Positions 27,615 to 36,067 of a DNA stretch of 64,000 bases are shown piece by piece (positions within the stretch are counted from its first letter, which is position 1; every line of letters starts with the position of its first letter). Under the pieces are notes generated by a model that had not been told where the DNA came from, made no database searches, and worked only from the letters and a program-made list of their open reading frames with translations. The position numbers were made by a program, and so were the translations under genes. This DNA is from Cyanobium sp. FGCU6 (GTDB lineage: Bacteria > Cyanobacteriota > Cyanobacteriia > PCC-6307 > Cyanobiaceae). The stretch lies in the NCBI GenBank assembly GCA_024958655.1, contig JANWUR010000009.1:1-64000 (forward strand), read 5' to 3'.

Positions 27615-27821
27615 GCCCAACCTAGCGATGGTTCTTCGGCGGATCCCTCCTGGCCTGCTCCTGTCGCTTCGGCCGCTGTGCCAGCCGTGGATGCCGGAGC
27701 GGCGCCGTGTGCATCCGCCGACAGCCCACCGCCGCCCGTGTCTGCCGCTACAGCTCTTGCAGGGGATGTCCCCCTACAACCGGCCCACTCCGGGGACTAC
27801 CCCCACTTCGCCAGCCCTGCC

Positions 27822-28010
27822 ATGACGTCTGAACAGGCTGCCCAGCTGATCGACAACACCCTCGATCTTGTGCATCAGCGTCTGCTCGACCTCGAGTCCC
27901 GCTCCCTGCGCCAGGAGCATCGAGCTCTGGCGGCGGAATTCCGGGAGTGGCGCCAGCCCACCGGAGGCCATATCGATCTGATGGTGTTCCCGGGCCTCAG
28001 CAGCCCCTGA
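27822..28010 (+). CDS. Small conserved-looking helical protein of unknown function
   Basis: The family is not recognised. From the ATG at 27822 the 62 residues read MTSEQAAQLIDNTLDLVHQ then a charged helix (LLDLESRSLRQEHRALAAEF) and a short tail ending MVFPGLSSP. Codon use is normal for the genome. The same frame is open and Pro/Ala-rich upstream to about 27620, so a longer form starting at a GTG (for example near 27679) is possible; the low-GC nuclease gene abuts that region. It lies 49 bases before mnmE on the same strand. Confidence 0.55.
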   Translation: MTSEQAAQLIDNTLDLVHQRLLDLESRSLRQEHRALAAEFREWRQPTGGHIDLMVFPGLSSP

Positions 28011-28059
28011 AACCCACGGCCCGGCAACACGGCTCCCGCCGGCTTGGCAGGCTGGGGGA

Positions 28060-29448
28060 ATGAGCCCTGCAGTCGCCGCCGGCCAGTCCGACACCATCGC
28101 CGCCATCGCCACCGCTGTGGCGGCCGGCCAGGGCAGCGTTGCGATCGTGCGGCTCTCGGGCCCACGCGCCGAAGCGATCGGTCGCCGGCTGTTCGAGGTT
28201 CAAGGTCGGCAGGTGTGGGAGAGCCATCGCGTGCTCTACGGCCATGTGATCGATCCGGCCGATGGCAGCCGGGTCGATGAGGCCCTGCTGCTGCTGATGC
28301 GGGCCCCCCGCAGCTTCACCCGCGAGGACGTGGTCGAGTTCCACTGCCATGGCGGCCGGGTGGCGGTGCGCCGGGTGCTGGAGCAGGTGCTGGCCGCCGG
28401 CGCCAGACCCGCAGGTCCCGGGGAGTTCAGTCAGCGCGCCTTCCTCAATGGCCGCCTCGATCTCACCCGCGCCGAAGCGATCGGCGAGATGATCGCGGCG
28501 CGCAGCCGCCGTGCCGCCGAGCTGGCGATGGCCGGCATCGACGGAGGACTGCAGCGCCTGATCAGCGGCCTGCGTGACCAGCTTCTGGACGCCCTGGCGG
28601 AACTGGAGGCGCGGGTCGACTTTGAAGACGAGCTCCCACCCCTGGATGGCCCCGCCCTGGTGCGCGTCCTGGAGGAGGCGAAGGGCGAGCTGGAGCGGCT
28701 GGTGGCGGAGGCCCGCCAGGGGGAGCTGCTGCGCGAGGGCCTGCGGGTGGCGATCGTGGGGCGGCCCAACGTGGGCAAGAGCAGCCTGCTCAACCTTCTC
28801 GCCCGGCGGGAGCGGGCGATCGTGACCGACCGGCCCGGCACCACCCGCGATCTGCTCGAGAGCGAGCTCGTGATCGAGGGCGTTCCTCTCACCCTGCTCG
28901 ACACCGCCGGGATCCGGCCCACGGACGATCCGGTGGAACGGCTGGGGATCGAGCGCAGCCGTACGGCCCTGGCCTCCGCCGATGTGGTGCTGCTGCTCTA
29001 CGACCTGAGCCAGGGCTGGTTGCCGGCCGATCAGGAGTTGCGCAACCTGGTGCCTCAGGGAGTGCCGCTCCTGGTGGTGGGCAACAAGGCCGACCGCCTC
29101 GGCGAGGCGCAGCGCCGGCTGGTGGGGAGCGAGGGGCCGGCGGACGTCGTGATCAGCGCGCTCGATGGCGACGGCGAGGCCGAGCTGGCGGCGCGGCTGC
29201 TGGAGCGCTGCGGTGCCGGTGAGACCGAAGCGATCACGGTGGCGCTCAATGCCCGGCAGCGGGATCTGGCCGCCGGAGCGGCCGGCGATCTGGCGCGCAG
29301 CCTGGAGGCCGCGGCGGCCGGCCTGCCCTGGGATTTCTGGACGATCGACCTGCGCACCGCCGCCGGGCGCCTCGGCGCGATCACCGGGGAGGAGGTGAGC
29401 GAGGCGGTGCTGGATCGCGTCTTCGCCCGCTTCTGCATCGGCAAATGA
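28060..29448 (+). CDS. mnmE: tRNA modification GTPase MnmE
   Basis: This 462-residue enzyme, with MnmG, installs the 5-carboxymethylaminomethyl-type modification on wobble uridine. The N-terminal folate-binding domain starts DTIAAIATAVAAGQGSVAIV. The G domain has GRPNVGKSSLLNLL, TTRDLLE, DTAG in LLDTAGIRPTDD, and NKAD. The C-terminus ends in FCIGK, carrying the catalytic Cys of the family. All parts are intact. A GGGGG ribosome site lies just before the ATG. Its stop overlaps the ATG of the next gene (ATGA). Confidence 0.97.
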   Translation: MSPAVAAGQSDTIAAIATAVAAGQGSVAIVRLSGPRAEAIGRRLFEVQGRQVWESHRVLYGHVIDPADGSRVDEALLLLMRAPRSFTREDVVEFHCHGGRVAVRRVLEQVLAAGARPAGPGEFSQRAFLNGRLDLTRAEAIGEMIAARSRRAAELAMAGIDGGLQRLISGLRDQLLDALAELEARVDFEDELPPLDGPALVRVLEEAKGELERLVAEARQGELLREGLRVAIVGRPNVGKSSLLNLLARRERAIVTDRPGTTRDLLESELVIEGVPLTLLDTAGIRPTDDPVERLGIERSRTALASADVVLLLYDLSQGWLPADQELRNLVPQGVPLLVVGNKADRLGEAQRRLVGSEGPADVVISALDGDGEAELAARLLERCGAGETEAITVALNARQRDLAAGAAGDLARSLEAAAAGLPWDFWTIDLRTAAGRLGAITGEEVSEAVLDRVFARFCIGK

Positions 29449-31064
29449 GGGCCCCTTCCCCTCGTGCGCCTCGGCCCAGGCTGGCGCGGCGGGCGGGCGA
29501 CGGAGCCCTGATGCTTCTGGCCCTGGCGGCCACCGCCCTCTACCTGCCCCTGCCCACCGCCTGGTTGCGATCCGGCACCGTGCACGTGGCCCCCGACGGC
29601 TTCGATGGCTTCCCCGGCAGCAGCCGCCGGCTGGCGGTGCGCACCCTCCAGCGGGCGGTGGATCTGGCGGAGCCGGGGGAGACCGTGCTGATCTGGCCGG
29701 GGACGTATCACGAGTCGGTGCATGTGCGCCGGGGGGGACGCCCCGGCAGGCCACTGGTGCTGCGGGCGGCGCTGCCCGGCAAGGCCGTGATCAGCGGAGC
29801 CACGGCCACCCCTGTGGCCCGCCGCTGGCGCTGGCACGCCCTGGGTTCTCGCCGCTGGGTCACCGCCACCGGCTGGCGGGTCGATGGCCTGCGGGTGGAT
29901 GGGGTGCCGGCCTACAGGGCCACCGGGCGTAGGAAGTTCGAGGAGGTGTGCCGCAGGCCGGGGGCCTGGCCCGCCTTCTTCGCCACCGACCGCCGCCTGG
30001 ATCTGTGCCTGCCTTCGGGTGGGTTGCCGCGGGCGGAGCGCTTCGCGGTGCAGCGGCCAGGCCCGCTGCGCACCCGCTCCGGCGGCCATCAGGTGGCCAG
30101 CCTCTGGCTGGAGGCCCCCTGGCTGGAGGTGCGCGATCTGGTCTTCGACCATCCGGTGTTCGCGGCCATTCAGCTGTGGGACACCGACCATGTACGCATC
30201 CAGGGCAATGTGTTCCGCGGCGCCGATGTGGCGGTGAACGACAGCCCCGCCCTGCGGACCGCCACCGCCATCACCATCAGCCGCAACCTCGCCGATGCCT
30301 GGCCGCTGGGCCGCTGGAGCCGCAGCGGCTGGCTCAGTTGGAAGGAGGTCTATCACTACTCCAACAGTTCCCTGGTCTGGCTGGCCGGAGCGGATCTGCG
30401 GGTGGAGCACAACCTGATCGGTGAGGCAGGTGACGGGATCAAGCTCGTTCCCCAGGGCGGCCACAACACAGCGGCGGCGAACGTGATCGGGACGGTCGTC
30501 GATGACGCTTTCGAAATCGATGGTCGGGCCGTTCGGCTCACCCTGGCGCAGAACCTGGTGGCCGATTCCTTCGTGATGCTCAGCTTCTCCCCCATGCCCG
30601 AGGGCCCGGTGCGGGTGAGCGACAACGTGTTCCTCGGACGCCCCGATCCCCTGGACGGGGGTTCCAGCGTGCTGCTCAAGCTGCTGGTTGATCCGGTGGA
30701 CGGGGTGACGCTGGATCACAACCTGTTCGTAGGGGGCGGACTGGGCTGGAATCCGCTCACGGTGCGCCTGCGCAATGTCCGCATCGTGGACAACACCCTC
30801 GCCAGCGTGCGCGGTGCCCGGGATCTGGCCGCGCGGGATCGCATCCTCGGGACCGGCAACCGAATGGTGACCCTGCTGCCCGCGAGCTGGCCCCCCGCCG
30901 TGGCCGGCCCCGCGGCCCTGGTGCCCCTGCTCGGTCCGGTGCGGCCGCTGGCCATCCCACGCCCCGGTCCCACCTGGCTGCGGCCCGGCCTGGATCCTGC
31001 CTTCGATCGCCTCCAGCCCCTGCTGCGCTCGGGTTGGATCGCGCCGCCGTCCCCACAGCCATGA
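29445..31064 (+). CDS. Right-handed parallel beta-helix protein (DUF1565-like), probably exported
   Basis: This 539-residue protein is coupled to mnmE by an ATGA overlap. After a basic start there is one hydrophobic helix (LMLLALAATALYLPLPTAWL), a signal anchor. Then comes HVAPDGFDGFPGSSRR and TLQRAVDLAEPGETVLIWPG, typical of DUF1565/pectate-lyase-like starts, and repeated coil motifs such as VRIQGNVFRGADVAV, LTLAQNLVADSF and VTLDHNLFVGGG. It is likely a periplasmic or surface carbohydrate-binding or carbohydrate-active protein; no catalytic residues can be assigned. The gene is followed by another overlapping start, so mnmE, this gene and the next form one transcript. Confidence 0.75.
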   Translation: MRAPSPRAPRPRLARRAGDGALMLLALAATALYLPLPTAWLRSGTVHVAPDGFDGFPGSSRRLAVRTLQRAVDLAEPGETVLIWPGTYHESVHVRRGGRPGRPLVLRAALPGKAVISGATATPVARRWRWHALGSRRWVTATGWRVDGLRVDGVPAYRATGRRKFEEVCRRPGAWPAFFATDRRLDLCLPSGGLPRAERFAVQRPGPLRTRSGGHQVASLWLEAPWLEVRDLVFDHPVFAAIQLWDTDHVRIQGNVFRGADVAVNDSPALRTATAITISRNLADAWPLGRWSRSGWLSWKEVYHYSNSSLVWLAGADLRVEHNLIGEAGDGIKLVPQGGHNTAAANVIGTVVDDAFEIDGRAVRLTLAQNLVADSFVMLSFSPMPEGPVRVSDNVFLGRPDPLDGGSSVLLKLLVDPVDGVTLDHNLFVGGGLGWNPLTVRLRNVRIVDNTLASVRGARDLAARDRILGTGNRMVTLLPASWPPAVAGPAALVPLLGPVRPLAIPRPGPTWLRPGLDPAFDRLQPLLRSGWIAPPSPQP

Positions 31065-31555
31065 ACCGCCGCCTCTCCCTCACACTGGGCACCCTCGCCG
31101 TCGGGGTGCTGGCCGGCCTCACCGCTGCCACCGCTCTGGGCGGGCTGCTGGCGCCGTTCAGCATCGATCAGCCGATTCGCCCGGTGGATCTGCTGGGCTG
31201 GGGCTGCCGCTGGGGAGCGTTGCTGGGAGCCCTGGCAGCGGCCGGTGCCGTCGCCGGGCCGCGCCGGCCGGCCTCGCCGGAGCGGGTGCTGCTGGTGGTG
31301 GCCCTTGCCCTGGCGCTTCTGGTGGGGCTCGCGCTCCTGGGCGGGGCGGGGATGGTGGCGGGCCAGCGGCTGGGGCTTGTCGGCCGCCACTGGCAGCTTC
31401 CCAGCCGCAGTGGCCATGCCCTGCGGCTGGGTGTCACCACCGCTGCCGAGGTGCTGGGGCTGCCCCTGGCGCTCACCGCCGCAGCCGTGCTCCACGGCGC
31501 CCGCCCACCCGTTCCCCTGGGACGCCAGGGTGGTGGCTGCGCCAAGCTCCGCTGA
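31061..31555 (+). CDS. Small integral membrane protein of unknown function
   Basis: The family is not recognised. The ATG at 31061 overlaps the upstream stop (ATGA) and gives MNRRLSLTLGTLAVGVLAGL (164 residues). There are about four hydrophobic helices: near the start, WGALLGALAAAGAVAGP, RVLLVVALALALLVGLALLGG, and TTAAEVLGLPLALTAAAVL. They are joined by short Arg-rich loops. No motif suggests transport or catalysis. It lies between the beta-helix gene and nadC, in the mnmE operon. Confidence 0.65.
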   Translation: MNRRLSLTLGTLAVGVLAGLTAATALGGLLAPFSIDQPIRPVDLLGWGCRWGALLGALAAAGAVAGPRRPASPERVLLVVALALALLVGLALLGGAGMVAGQRLGLVGRHWQLPSRSGHALRLGVTTAAEVLGLPLALTAAAVLHGARPPVPLGRQGGGCAKLR

Positions 31556-31574
31556 GACTCGCCCTCCAACGCCT

Positions 31575-32462
31575 GTGTCCGCCGCCTCCCCGCCGCCCCT
31601 GGGTGGACTGAGTCTCCTGGCGCTGGAGCCCATGCTGCGGGCCTGGCTGGCGGAGGACCTGGGCCGCGGCGATCTCACGGCACCGGCCCTGGGGGGCTGC
31701 TGCGCCAGGGCCTCCTGGCAGGCGAAGCAGGCCGGGGTGTTCTGCGGCGGCGTGTTGGTGGAGCCGCTGTTCCGCCTGCTGGATCCCGGCGTGGTGGTGC
31801 AGTTGCGGGTGGCCGATGGCGAGCCGGTGGAGCCCGGCCAGCGGCTGCTGGAGCTGGAAGGCAGTGCTGCGGCGCTGGTGGCGGGGGAGCGCACCGCCCT
31901 CAACCTGGCGATGCGGCTCTCGGGGATCGCCACGGCCACCGCGGCGCTGGTGGCTGAACTGGCCGGCAGCGACGTTGCCCTGGCCGACACCCGCAAGACC
32001 ACGCCGGGGCTGCGGTTGCTGGAGAAGTATGCCGTGCGCTGTGGCGGCGGCCGCAACCATCGCCTGGGCCTCGACGATGCCGCCATGCTCAAGGAGAACC
32101 ACCTGGCCTGGGCCGGCGGCGTGGGGCCGGCCGTGGCGGCGGTGCGCGCCGGGGCACCGTGGCCCTGCCGGCTGATCGTGGAGGCCGAGACTGCCTTGGA
32201 GGCGGAGGCGGCGGTGCGGGCCGGCGCCGACGGGGTTCTGCTCGATGAGTTCAGCCCCGACGGGCTGGCGGCCCTGGTGCCGCGGTTGCGGGAGCTGGCC
32301 GCCGAGCGCGGGGCGCCGGTGGTGCTGGAGGCCTCCGGCATCAGCCCGGAGGCGCTGCGGGCCTATGCCGGCACCGGCATCGACCTGATCTCCACCAGTG
32401 CGCCGGTGACCCGCAGCGCCTGGCTCGACCTGTCGATGCGGTTCGCCCCGGTTCTGGCCTGA
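31575..32462 (+). CDS. nadC: Nicotinate-nucleotide diphosphorylase (carboxylating), quinolinate phosphoribosyltransferase
   Basis: This 295-residue enzyme of de novo NAD+ synthesis converts quinolinate and PRPP to nicotinate mononucleotide. The GTG at 31575 (VSAASPPPLGG) gives the family length; the frame is open further upstream over the previous gene. Landmarks are LAEDLGRGDLTAPAL, ERTALNLAMRLSGIATAT, ALADTRKTTPGLRLLEKYAV, GGGRNHRLGLDDAAMLKENH, and the phosphate-binding end VLEASGISPEALRAYAGTGI. All substrate-binding Arg/Lys/His residues of the TRKT, RNHR and LKENH segments are present. It lies in line with the mnmE gene group. Confidence 0.96.
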   Translation: MSAASPPPLGGLSLLALEPMLRAWLAEDLGRGDLTAPALGGCCARASWQAKQAGVFCGGVLVEPLFRLLDPGVVVQLRVADGEPVEPGQRLLELEGSAAALVAGERTALNLAMRLSGIATATAALVAELAGSDVALADTRKTTPGLRLLEKYAVRCGGGRNHRLGLDDAAMLKENHLAWAGGVGPAVAAVRAGAPWPCRLIVEAETALEAEAAVRAGADGVLLDEFSPDGLAALVPRLRELAAERGAPVVLEASGISPEALRAYAGTGIDLISTSAPVTRSAWLDLSMRFAPVLA

Positions 32463-32489
32463 GCCTCGCTCCTGCGTGAAGAAACACCG

Positions 32490-32509
32490 CACCGCCCGCA
32501 CCGGCGGTG
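32490..32509 (+). terminator. Short GC hairpin after nadC
   Basis: CACCGCC and GGCGGTG form a 7-bp stem with a 6-base loop, 28 bases after the nadC stop. No T-run follows. It may end the nadC transcript before the grr cassette or only weakly attenuate it. Confidence 0.35.
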
Positions 32510-32562
32510 GCCCTATCGCGGCTGCCTGGCCAGATTGACCACGGCCTTCGCCGCTTCCGCCT

Positions 32563-33477
32563 GTGCCGCGCTCCCTGCTCCGCCGCCTGTCGCCCCTGGC
32601 CCTGCTGCTGAGCGCTGCCACGGTCGCCCTGCCCGCCCATGCCGAGGGGGTGGTGGCGCGGGCGGCCCGCACGGGTGAGCTGGTGATGGGAGCCACGGTC
32701 GGTCTGCCGCCCCTGGTGTTCCAGGACGCCTCCGGCGAATGGGCGGGGTACGGGGTGGATGTGGGCCGCGTCATCGCCGCCGAGATCTCCGGTGCGGTGG
32801 GGCGGCCGGTGAAGGTCCGGGTGGTCCCCACCAACGACCCCCGGGGCCTGGTGGAGGGAGTGGCCAATGGGTCGCTCAGCCTGGTGTGCGGTGTGCCGTT
32901 CACCTGGGCGGCGGATGGGGTGGTGGATTTCTCGCTGCCGATCGCCGTCTCCGGCCTGCGGGTGCTGGCCCCCGCCGGCCGGATCGATGGGTCGCCCGCG
33001 TCGCTGCGGGGCCGCCGCATCGCCGTGGTGGCAGATTCCCTGGCCGACACCGAGCTGGCGGGCATCCAGCCGCAGGCCCGGGCCGTGGACGTCCCCGATC
33101 TGGGGGCAGCCCTCGACGCCCTGCAGGCGGGCCGGGTCGACGGCGTGATCGCCGACAGCACCTTGCTGGCGGGCCTGGTGAAGGCACGGGGTCTCAGCGG
33201 CATGGCCCTCACGCCCGAGGAGCCCTTCGAGACCTATGCCGTCTCCTGCATGGTGCCGGAGAACGACTCGCAGTTCCGCAATCTGGTGAATCTGGCGATC
33301 GCCCGCTGGATGCAGGCCTACCTCGATGGCGATCCCCGCGCTGTCGCCACGGTGCACCGCTGGGTCGGTCCCGGGGGTATGCGCGAACTGCCGGCCGATC
33401 AGATCCGGGAGGTGTTCCAGATGGTGCTCACGACCGTGGAGGCGTTGCGGCCCTTGCCGCCGAAGCCCGCCCGCTGA
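32563..33477 (+). CDS. grrP: Extracellular substrate-binding-like protein GrrP
   Basis: This 304-residue protein starts at a GTG. A Sec signal peptide is visible (LLRRLSPLALLLSAATVA, cleavage near LPAHA/EG). It then has the periplasmic amino-acid-binding fold of SBP family 3: VMGATVGLPPLVFQDASGE, GYGVDVGRVIAAEI, DFSLPIAVSGLRVL, and a second-lobe GVIADSTLLAGLV. There are no ABC transporter genes alongside. Instead the precursor peptide gene and a radical-SAM maturase follow, the fixed context of the orphan binding protein GrrP in cyanobacterial Grr/Osc peptide cassettes. It probably handles the mature peptide or a ligand outside the inner membrane; the function is unproven. Confidence 0.85.
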   Translation: MPRSLLRRLSPLALLLSAATVALPAHAEGVVARAARTGELVMGATVGLPPLVFQDASGEWAGYGVDVGRVIAAEISGAVGRPVKVRVVPTNDPRGLVEGVANGSLSLVCGVPFTWAADGVVDFSLPIAVSGLRVLAPAGRIDGSPASLRGRRIAVVADSLADTELAGIQPQARAVDVPDLGAALDALQAGRVDGVIADSTLLAGLVKARGLSGMALTPEEPFETYAVSCMVPENDSQFRNLVNLAIARWMQAYLDGDPRAVATVHRWVGPGGMRELPADQIREVFQMVLTTVEALRPLPPKPAR

Positions 33478-33536
33478 CGCCCGTTTCCCCCTGCCCGTCT
33501 GCTCCCCGTTCCCTTTTCACATTCCGGACCGCACCG

Positions 33537-33959
33537 ATGGCCTTTCCGTCCCGCCCTTCCCTGCTCGGTCTGCTGCTGTTGCTGGCCCTGCCGCCGGAGG
33601 GAGCGGCGGCGCTGGCGATGCTCCCGGCCCCTGGGCCCACCGCCGCGGCTCCGGGTCTGGAGGCGCGGCTGCAGCGCATCCAGGAGGCCGTGCGCGACCG
33701 GCAGCCCGATGGCGCAGCTCAGACGCCTGACTCCGACAACCAGCTGGCCTTCACTTTTGTGAACGGCCCCGGCATCGGCTGGGGGAATGGTGGCTTCCGC
33801 AATGGCGGCTTTGCTAACGGCGGTTTCCGCAACGGCGGTTTTTACAACGGAGGATTCCGCAACGGCGGCTTCGGCAACGGCGGTTTCCGCAATGGCGGGG
33901 CCTGGCGCAACGGCGGTGGCGCCGGCTGGCGCAATGGCGGCTTCCGCAACTCCTGGTGA
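33537..33959 (+). CDS. grrA: GrrA/OscA-type RiPP precursor with Phe/Trp-x-Asn repeats
   Basis: This 140-residue precursor starts MAFPSRPSLLGLLLLLALP, a signal peptide. It then has a leader with LEARLQRIQEAVRDRQ, a recognition helix usual for GrrA, and from residue ~75 a low-complexity core. The core holds twelve aromatic-x-Asn triads: FVN, WGN, FRN, FAN, FRN, FYN, FRN, FGN, FRN, WRN, WRN and FRN, mostly spaced by Gly-Gly, ending NSW. In this family the GrrM maturase joins the aromatic ring to the Asn beta-carbon to give three-residue cyclophanes. The gene lies 59 bases after grrP and 10 bases before grrM. Only one precursor gene is seen. Confidence 0.9.
   Translation: MAFPSRPSLLGLLLLLALPPEGAAALAMLPAPGPTAAAPGLEARLQRIQEAVRDRQPDGAAQTPDSDNQLAFTFVNGPGIGWGNGGFRNGGFANGGFRNGGFYNGGFRNGGFGNGGFRNGGAWRNGGGAGWRNGGFRNSW
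33783..33956 (+). repeat. 15-base coding repeats of the GrrA core
   Basis: Tandem, imperfect 15-base units (pattern TTC-NNN-AAC/T-GGC-GGT) encode F-x-N-G-G. There are seven regular F-x-N units in a row, followed by W-R-N variants. The middle codon varies most (CGC, GCT, TAC, GGC), while the aromatic and Asn codons stay fixed. Such repeats can expand or contract by slippage. Confidence 0.85.
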
Positions 33960-33969
33960 GCGCACCGGC

Positions 33970-35142
33970 GTGAACGATCTGCGCACCCTCTGCGCCGGGC
34001 CGGTGCGGCTGCTGGTGATCCAGCCCACCCCCTTCTGCAACCTCGACTGCGACTACTGCTACCTGCCCGATCGGGGCAACCGCAGCCGGCTCTCCTTCGA
34101 GGTGCTGGAGACGGCGGTGGAGCGGGTGCTGCAGAGCCCCTGGTTCGAAGGCGGCTTCACCCTGCTCTGGCATGCGGGCGAGCCGCTCACGATGCCGATC
34201 GCCTTCTACGACGAGGCCACGGAGCGGATCCGGCGTCTGCTCGAGCGGCGCGGCCTGCCGCCGCACACGATCGTGCAGTCGTTGCAGACGAACGCCACCA
34301 CGATCGATGCGGCCTGGTGCGACTGCTTCGAGCGCAACGGCATCCACGTGGGCGTGAGCATGGACGGGCCGGCGTTCCTGCACGACGCCCACCGGCTCAC
34401 CCGCACCGGGCGGCCCACCCACGCGGCGGTGATGCGCGGCATCGGCTGGCTGCAGCGCCACGGCATCCCCTTCCAGGTGATCTGCGTGCTCACGGCGGAG
34501 TCCCTCGATCACGCCGCCGCGATGGCCGACTTCTTCCTGGAGAACGGCATTCGCGATGTGGGCTTCAACATGGAGGAGACCGAGGGCTGCAACGCCCGCT
34601 CCAGCCTCGAGGCCGACGGCGGCGAACGGCTGGTGCTCGAGGCCCGCTATCGCGCCTTTCTCGAGGTGCTCTGGCAGCGCGCTCAGGCCGATCCGGATGG
34701 GCTGCGCATCCGTGAGTTCGATGGCGTCACCAGCCTTGCCTGCAGCGGCGATCGTCTGAGCTTCACCGACATGAACCGGCCCTTCGCGATCGTGAACGTG
34801 GATGTGCACGGCAACGTCTCCACCTTCGACCCCGAACTGCTGTCGGTGGCGACGGCGGAGTATGGCGACTTCAGCTTCGGCAACGTGCGCGACCACAGCC
34901 TCGAGCAGCTGGCGGCCACCGAGAAGTTCCGGCGGGTGCAGGGAGAGATCGCGGCCGGGGTGGCGCTGTGCCGCCGCAGCTGCGAGTACTTCGGCCTCTG
35001 CGGCGGCGGCGCCGGCAGCAACAAGTACTGGGAGCATGGCCGCTTCGATGTGAGCGCCACCCAGCACTGCCGCTTCCGCATCCAGCTGGTGGCCGATGTG
35101 GTGGTGGCCGGCATGGAGCAGGAGCTGGGGATCGCCTCCTGA
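33970..35142 (+). CDS. grrM: Cyclophane-forming radical SAM/SPASM peptide maturase GrrM
   Basis: This 390-residue enzyme starts at GTG 33970, 10 bases after grrA; the frame is open upstream through grrA but only as a shadow. The radical SAM cluster is CNLDCDYC (Cys 23, 27, 30), followed by LLWHAGEPLTMP and SLQTNAT, as in anSME-like SPASM enzymes. GVSMDGPAFLHDAHR is conserved. The C-terminal SPASM region has CRRSCEYFGLCGGG and a final Cys in SATQHCRF, ligands for auxiliary [4Fe-4S] clusters. In this family it forms C-C links between an aromatic side chain and the residue two positions later. It is intact and is the last gene of the cassette. Confidence 0.92.
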   Translation: MNDLRTLCAGPVRLLVIQPTPFCNLDCDYCYLPDRGNRSRLSFEVLETAVERVLQSPWFEGGFTLLWHAGEPLTMPIAFYDEATERIRRLLERRGLPPHTIVQSLQTNATTIDAAWCDCFERNGIHVGVSMDGPAFLHDAHRLTRTGRPTHAAVMRGIGWLQRHGIPFQVICVLTAESLDHAAAMADFFLENGIRDVGFNMEETEGCNARSSLEADGGERLVLEARYRAFLEVLWQRAQADPDGLRIREFDGVTSLACSGDRLSFTDMNRPFAIVNVDVHGNVSTFDPELLSVATAEYGDFSFGNVRDHSLEQLAATEKFRRVQGEIAAGVALCRRSCEYFGLCGGGAGSNKYWEHGRFDVSATQHCRFRIQLVADVVVAGMEQELGIAS

Positions 35143-35170
35143 CCGTCTCCCCAGCCCGTGCCGGACGCGC

Positions 35171-35893
35171 TCAGGCCGCGGGTGCGCACCGCTCCAGCCG
35201 CAGGCCGTCGGTGCAGCCCTGGTGGCCCTGGTCGTAGGTGCTGGCGCTGAAGCGGCCCTGCCAGCCCGGTGGCAGGGCCGCCAGCAGGGCGGTGGCGTAG
35301 GGATGGCGGCGGGCCTGCAGGTCGATCGTGTGGGCCGGATAGAGGCGCACCTCCCGCCGGCTCACCCGGCACAGCTCCGCCAGGGCCTGGCGGTGCCAGT
35401 CGAGATCCAGCCCCGCTCCGGCCATCAGGCCGCCGGCGGCCCGCGGGGCATAGGAGAAGAGCAGGTGGCCGCAGAGCACCAGATCGAAGCTGCGGTCGTC
35501 GAAGGGGAGCTGCGGCAGGGCCGCGGCCCGGTAGCGCTCGGGGTGGGCCCGCCGGTCGGTGAGGAACGCCTCCAGCGCCAGCAGATGCTCCTGCCGGCAG
35601 GCATCGAGATCGAAATCCCTGCGCAGATCGCCGCTGGCGGCCTGGGTGGCCATGGTGAGATCGAGATCCGCCAGGGCCCGGCGCTCCAGCTCTCCGGGTG
35701 GCAGGGCGTAGAGCGGATCGACGGCGGTCGCCTCGATCCCTGCGCCGCGCAGGACCGCCGACAGCGATCCCGGACCACCGGGGCAGTCGAGCACGGCGGC
35801 GCCGCGCCAGTGGGTCAGTTCATCGCCGAGGTTGAACATCGCCAGGGCCTGCTCGCCCAGCCGCCCGTAGAACACCACGCTCGCGAATTCCAT
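35171..35893 (-). CDS. Class I SAM-dependent methyltransferase-like protein
   Basis: This ~240-residue protein starts at the ATG giving MEFASVVFYGRLGEQAL. The Rossmann motif I is AVLDCPGGPGSL, and motif II follows as EATAVDPLYALPP. A later LPFDDRSFDLVLCGHLLFSYA is the typical motif IV/post-I region of a methyltransferase. The tail (VRLYPAHTIDL, LRLERC) fits strands beta6-7. The substrate is unknown. Its start faces argS with about 175 bases between, which include a direct repeat of AGAAGCGAATCGG near 35940-35967. It converges with grrM, ending 28 bases from it. Confidence 0.75.
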   Translation of the reverse strand: MEFASVVFYGRLGEQALAMFNLGDELTHWRGAAVLDCPGGPGSLSAVLRGAGIEATAVDPLYALPPGELERRALADLDLTMATQAASGDLRRDFDLDACRQEHLLALEAFLTDRRAHPERYRAAALPQLPFDDRSFDLVLCGHLLFSYAPRAAGGLMAGAGLDLDWHRQALAELCRVSRREVRLYPAHTIDLQARRHPYATALLAALPPGWQGRFSASTYDQGHQGCTDGLRLERCAPAA

Positions 35894-36067
35894 GGCGGCA
35901 CGCTCCTCCCGCGACCCGACGGGCCCCTGCACTTTCTAGAGAAGCGAATCGGCAGAAGCGAATCGGGCGTTGCCTTCCCCGGCCGCGTCACGCTTCCAGG
36001 CCGCGGGGGATGATCGGGGTTGTGCCTGCGCCACGGGCACCCGATCGCTTCACCCCCTCCCTGCCCC

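Noticed and set aside
33778..33959. GrrA repeats as a CRISPR array or satellite
   Set aside because: Units are 15 bases, in frame and coding for F-x-N-G-G, with no spacers.
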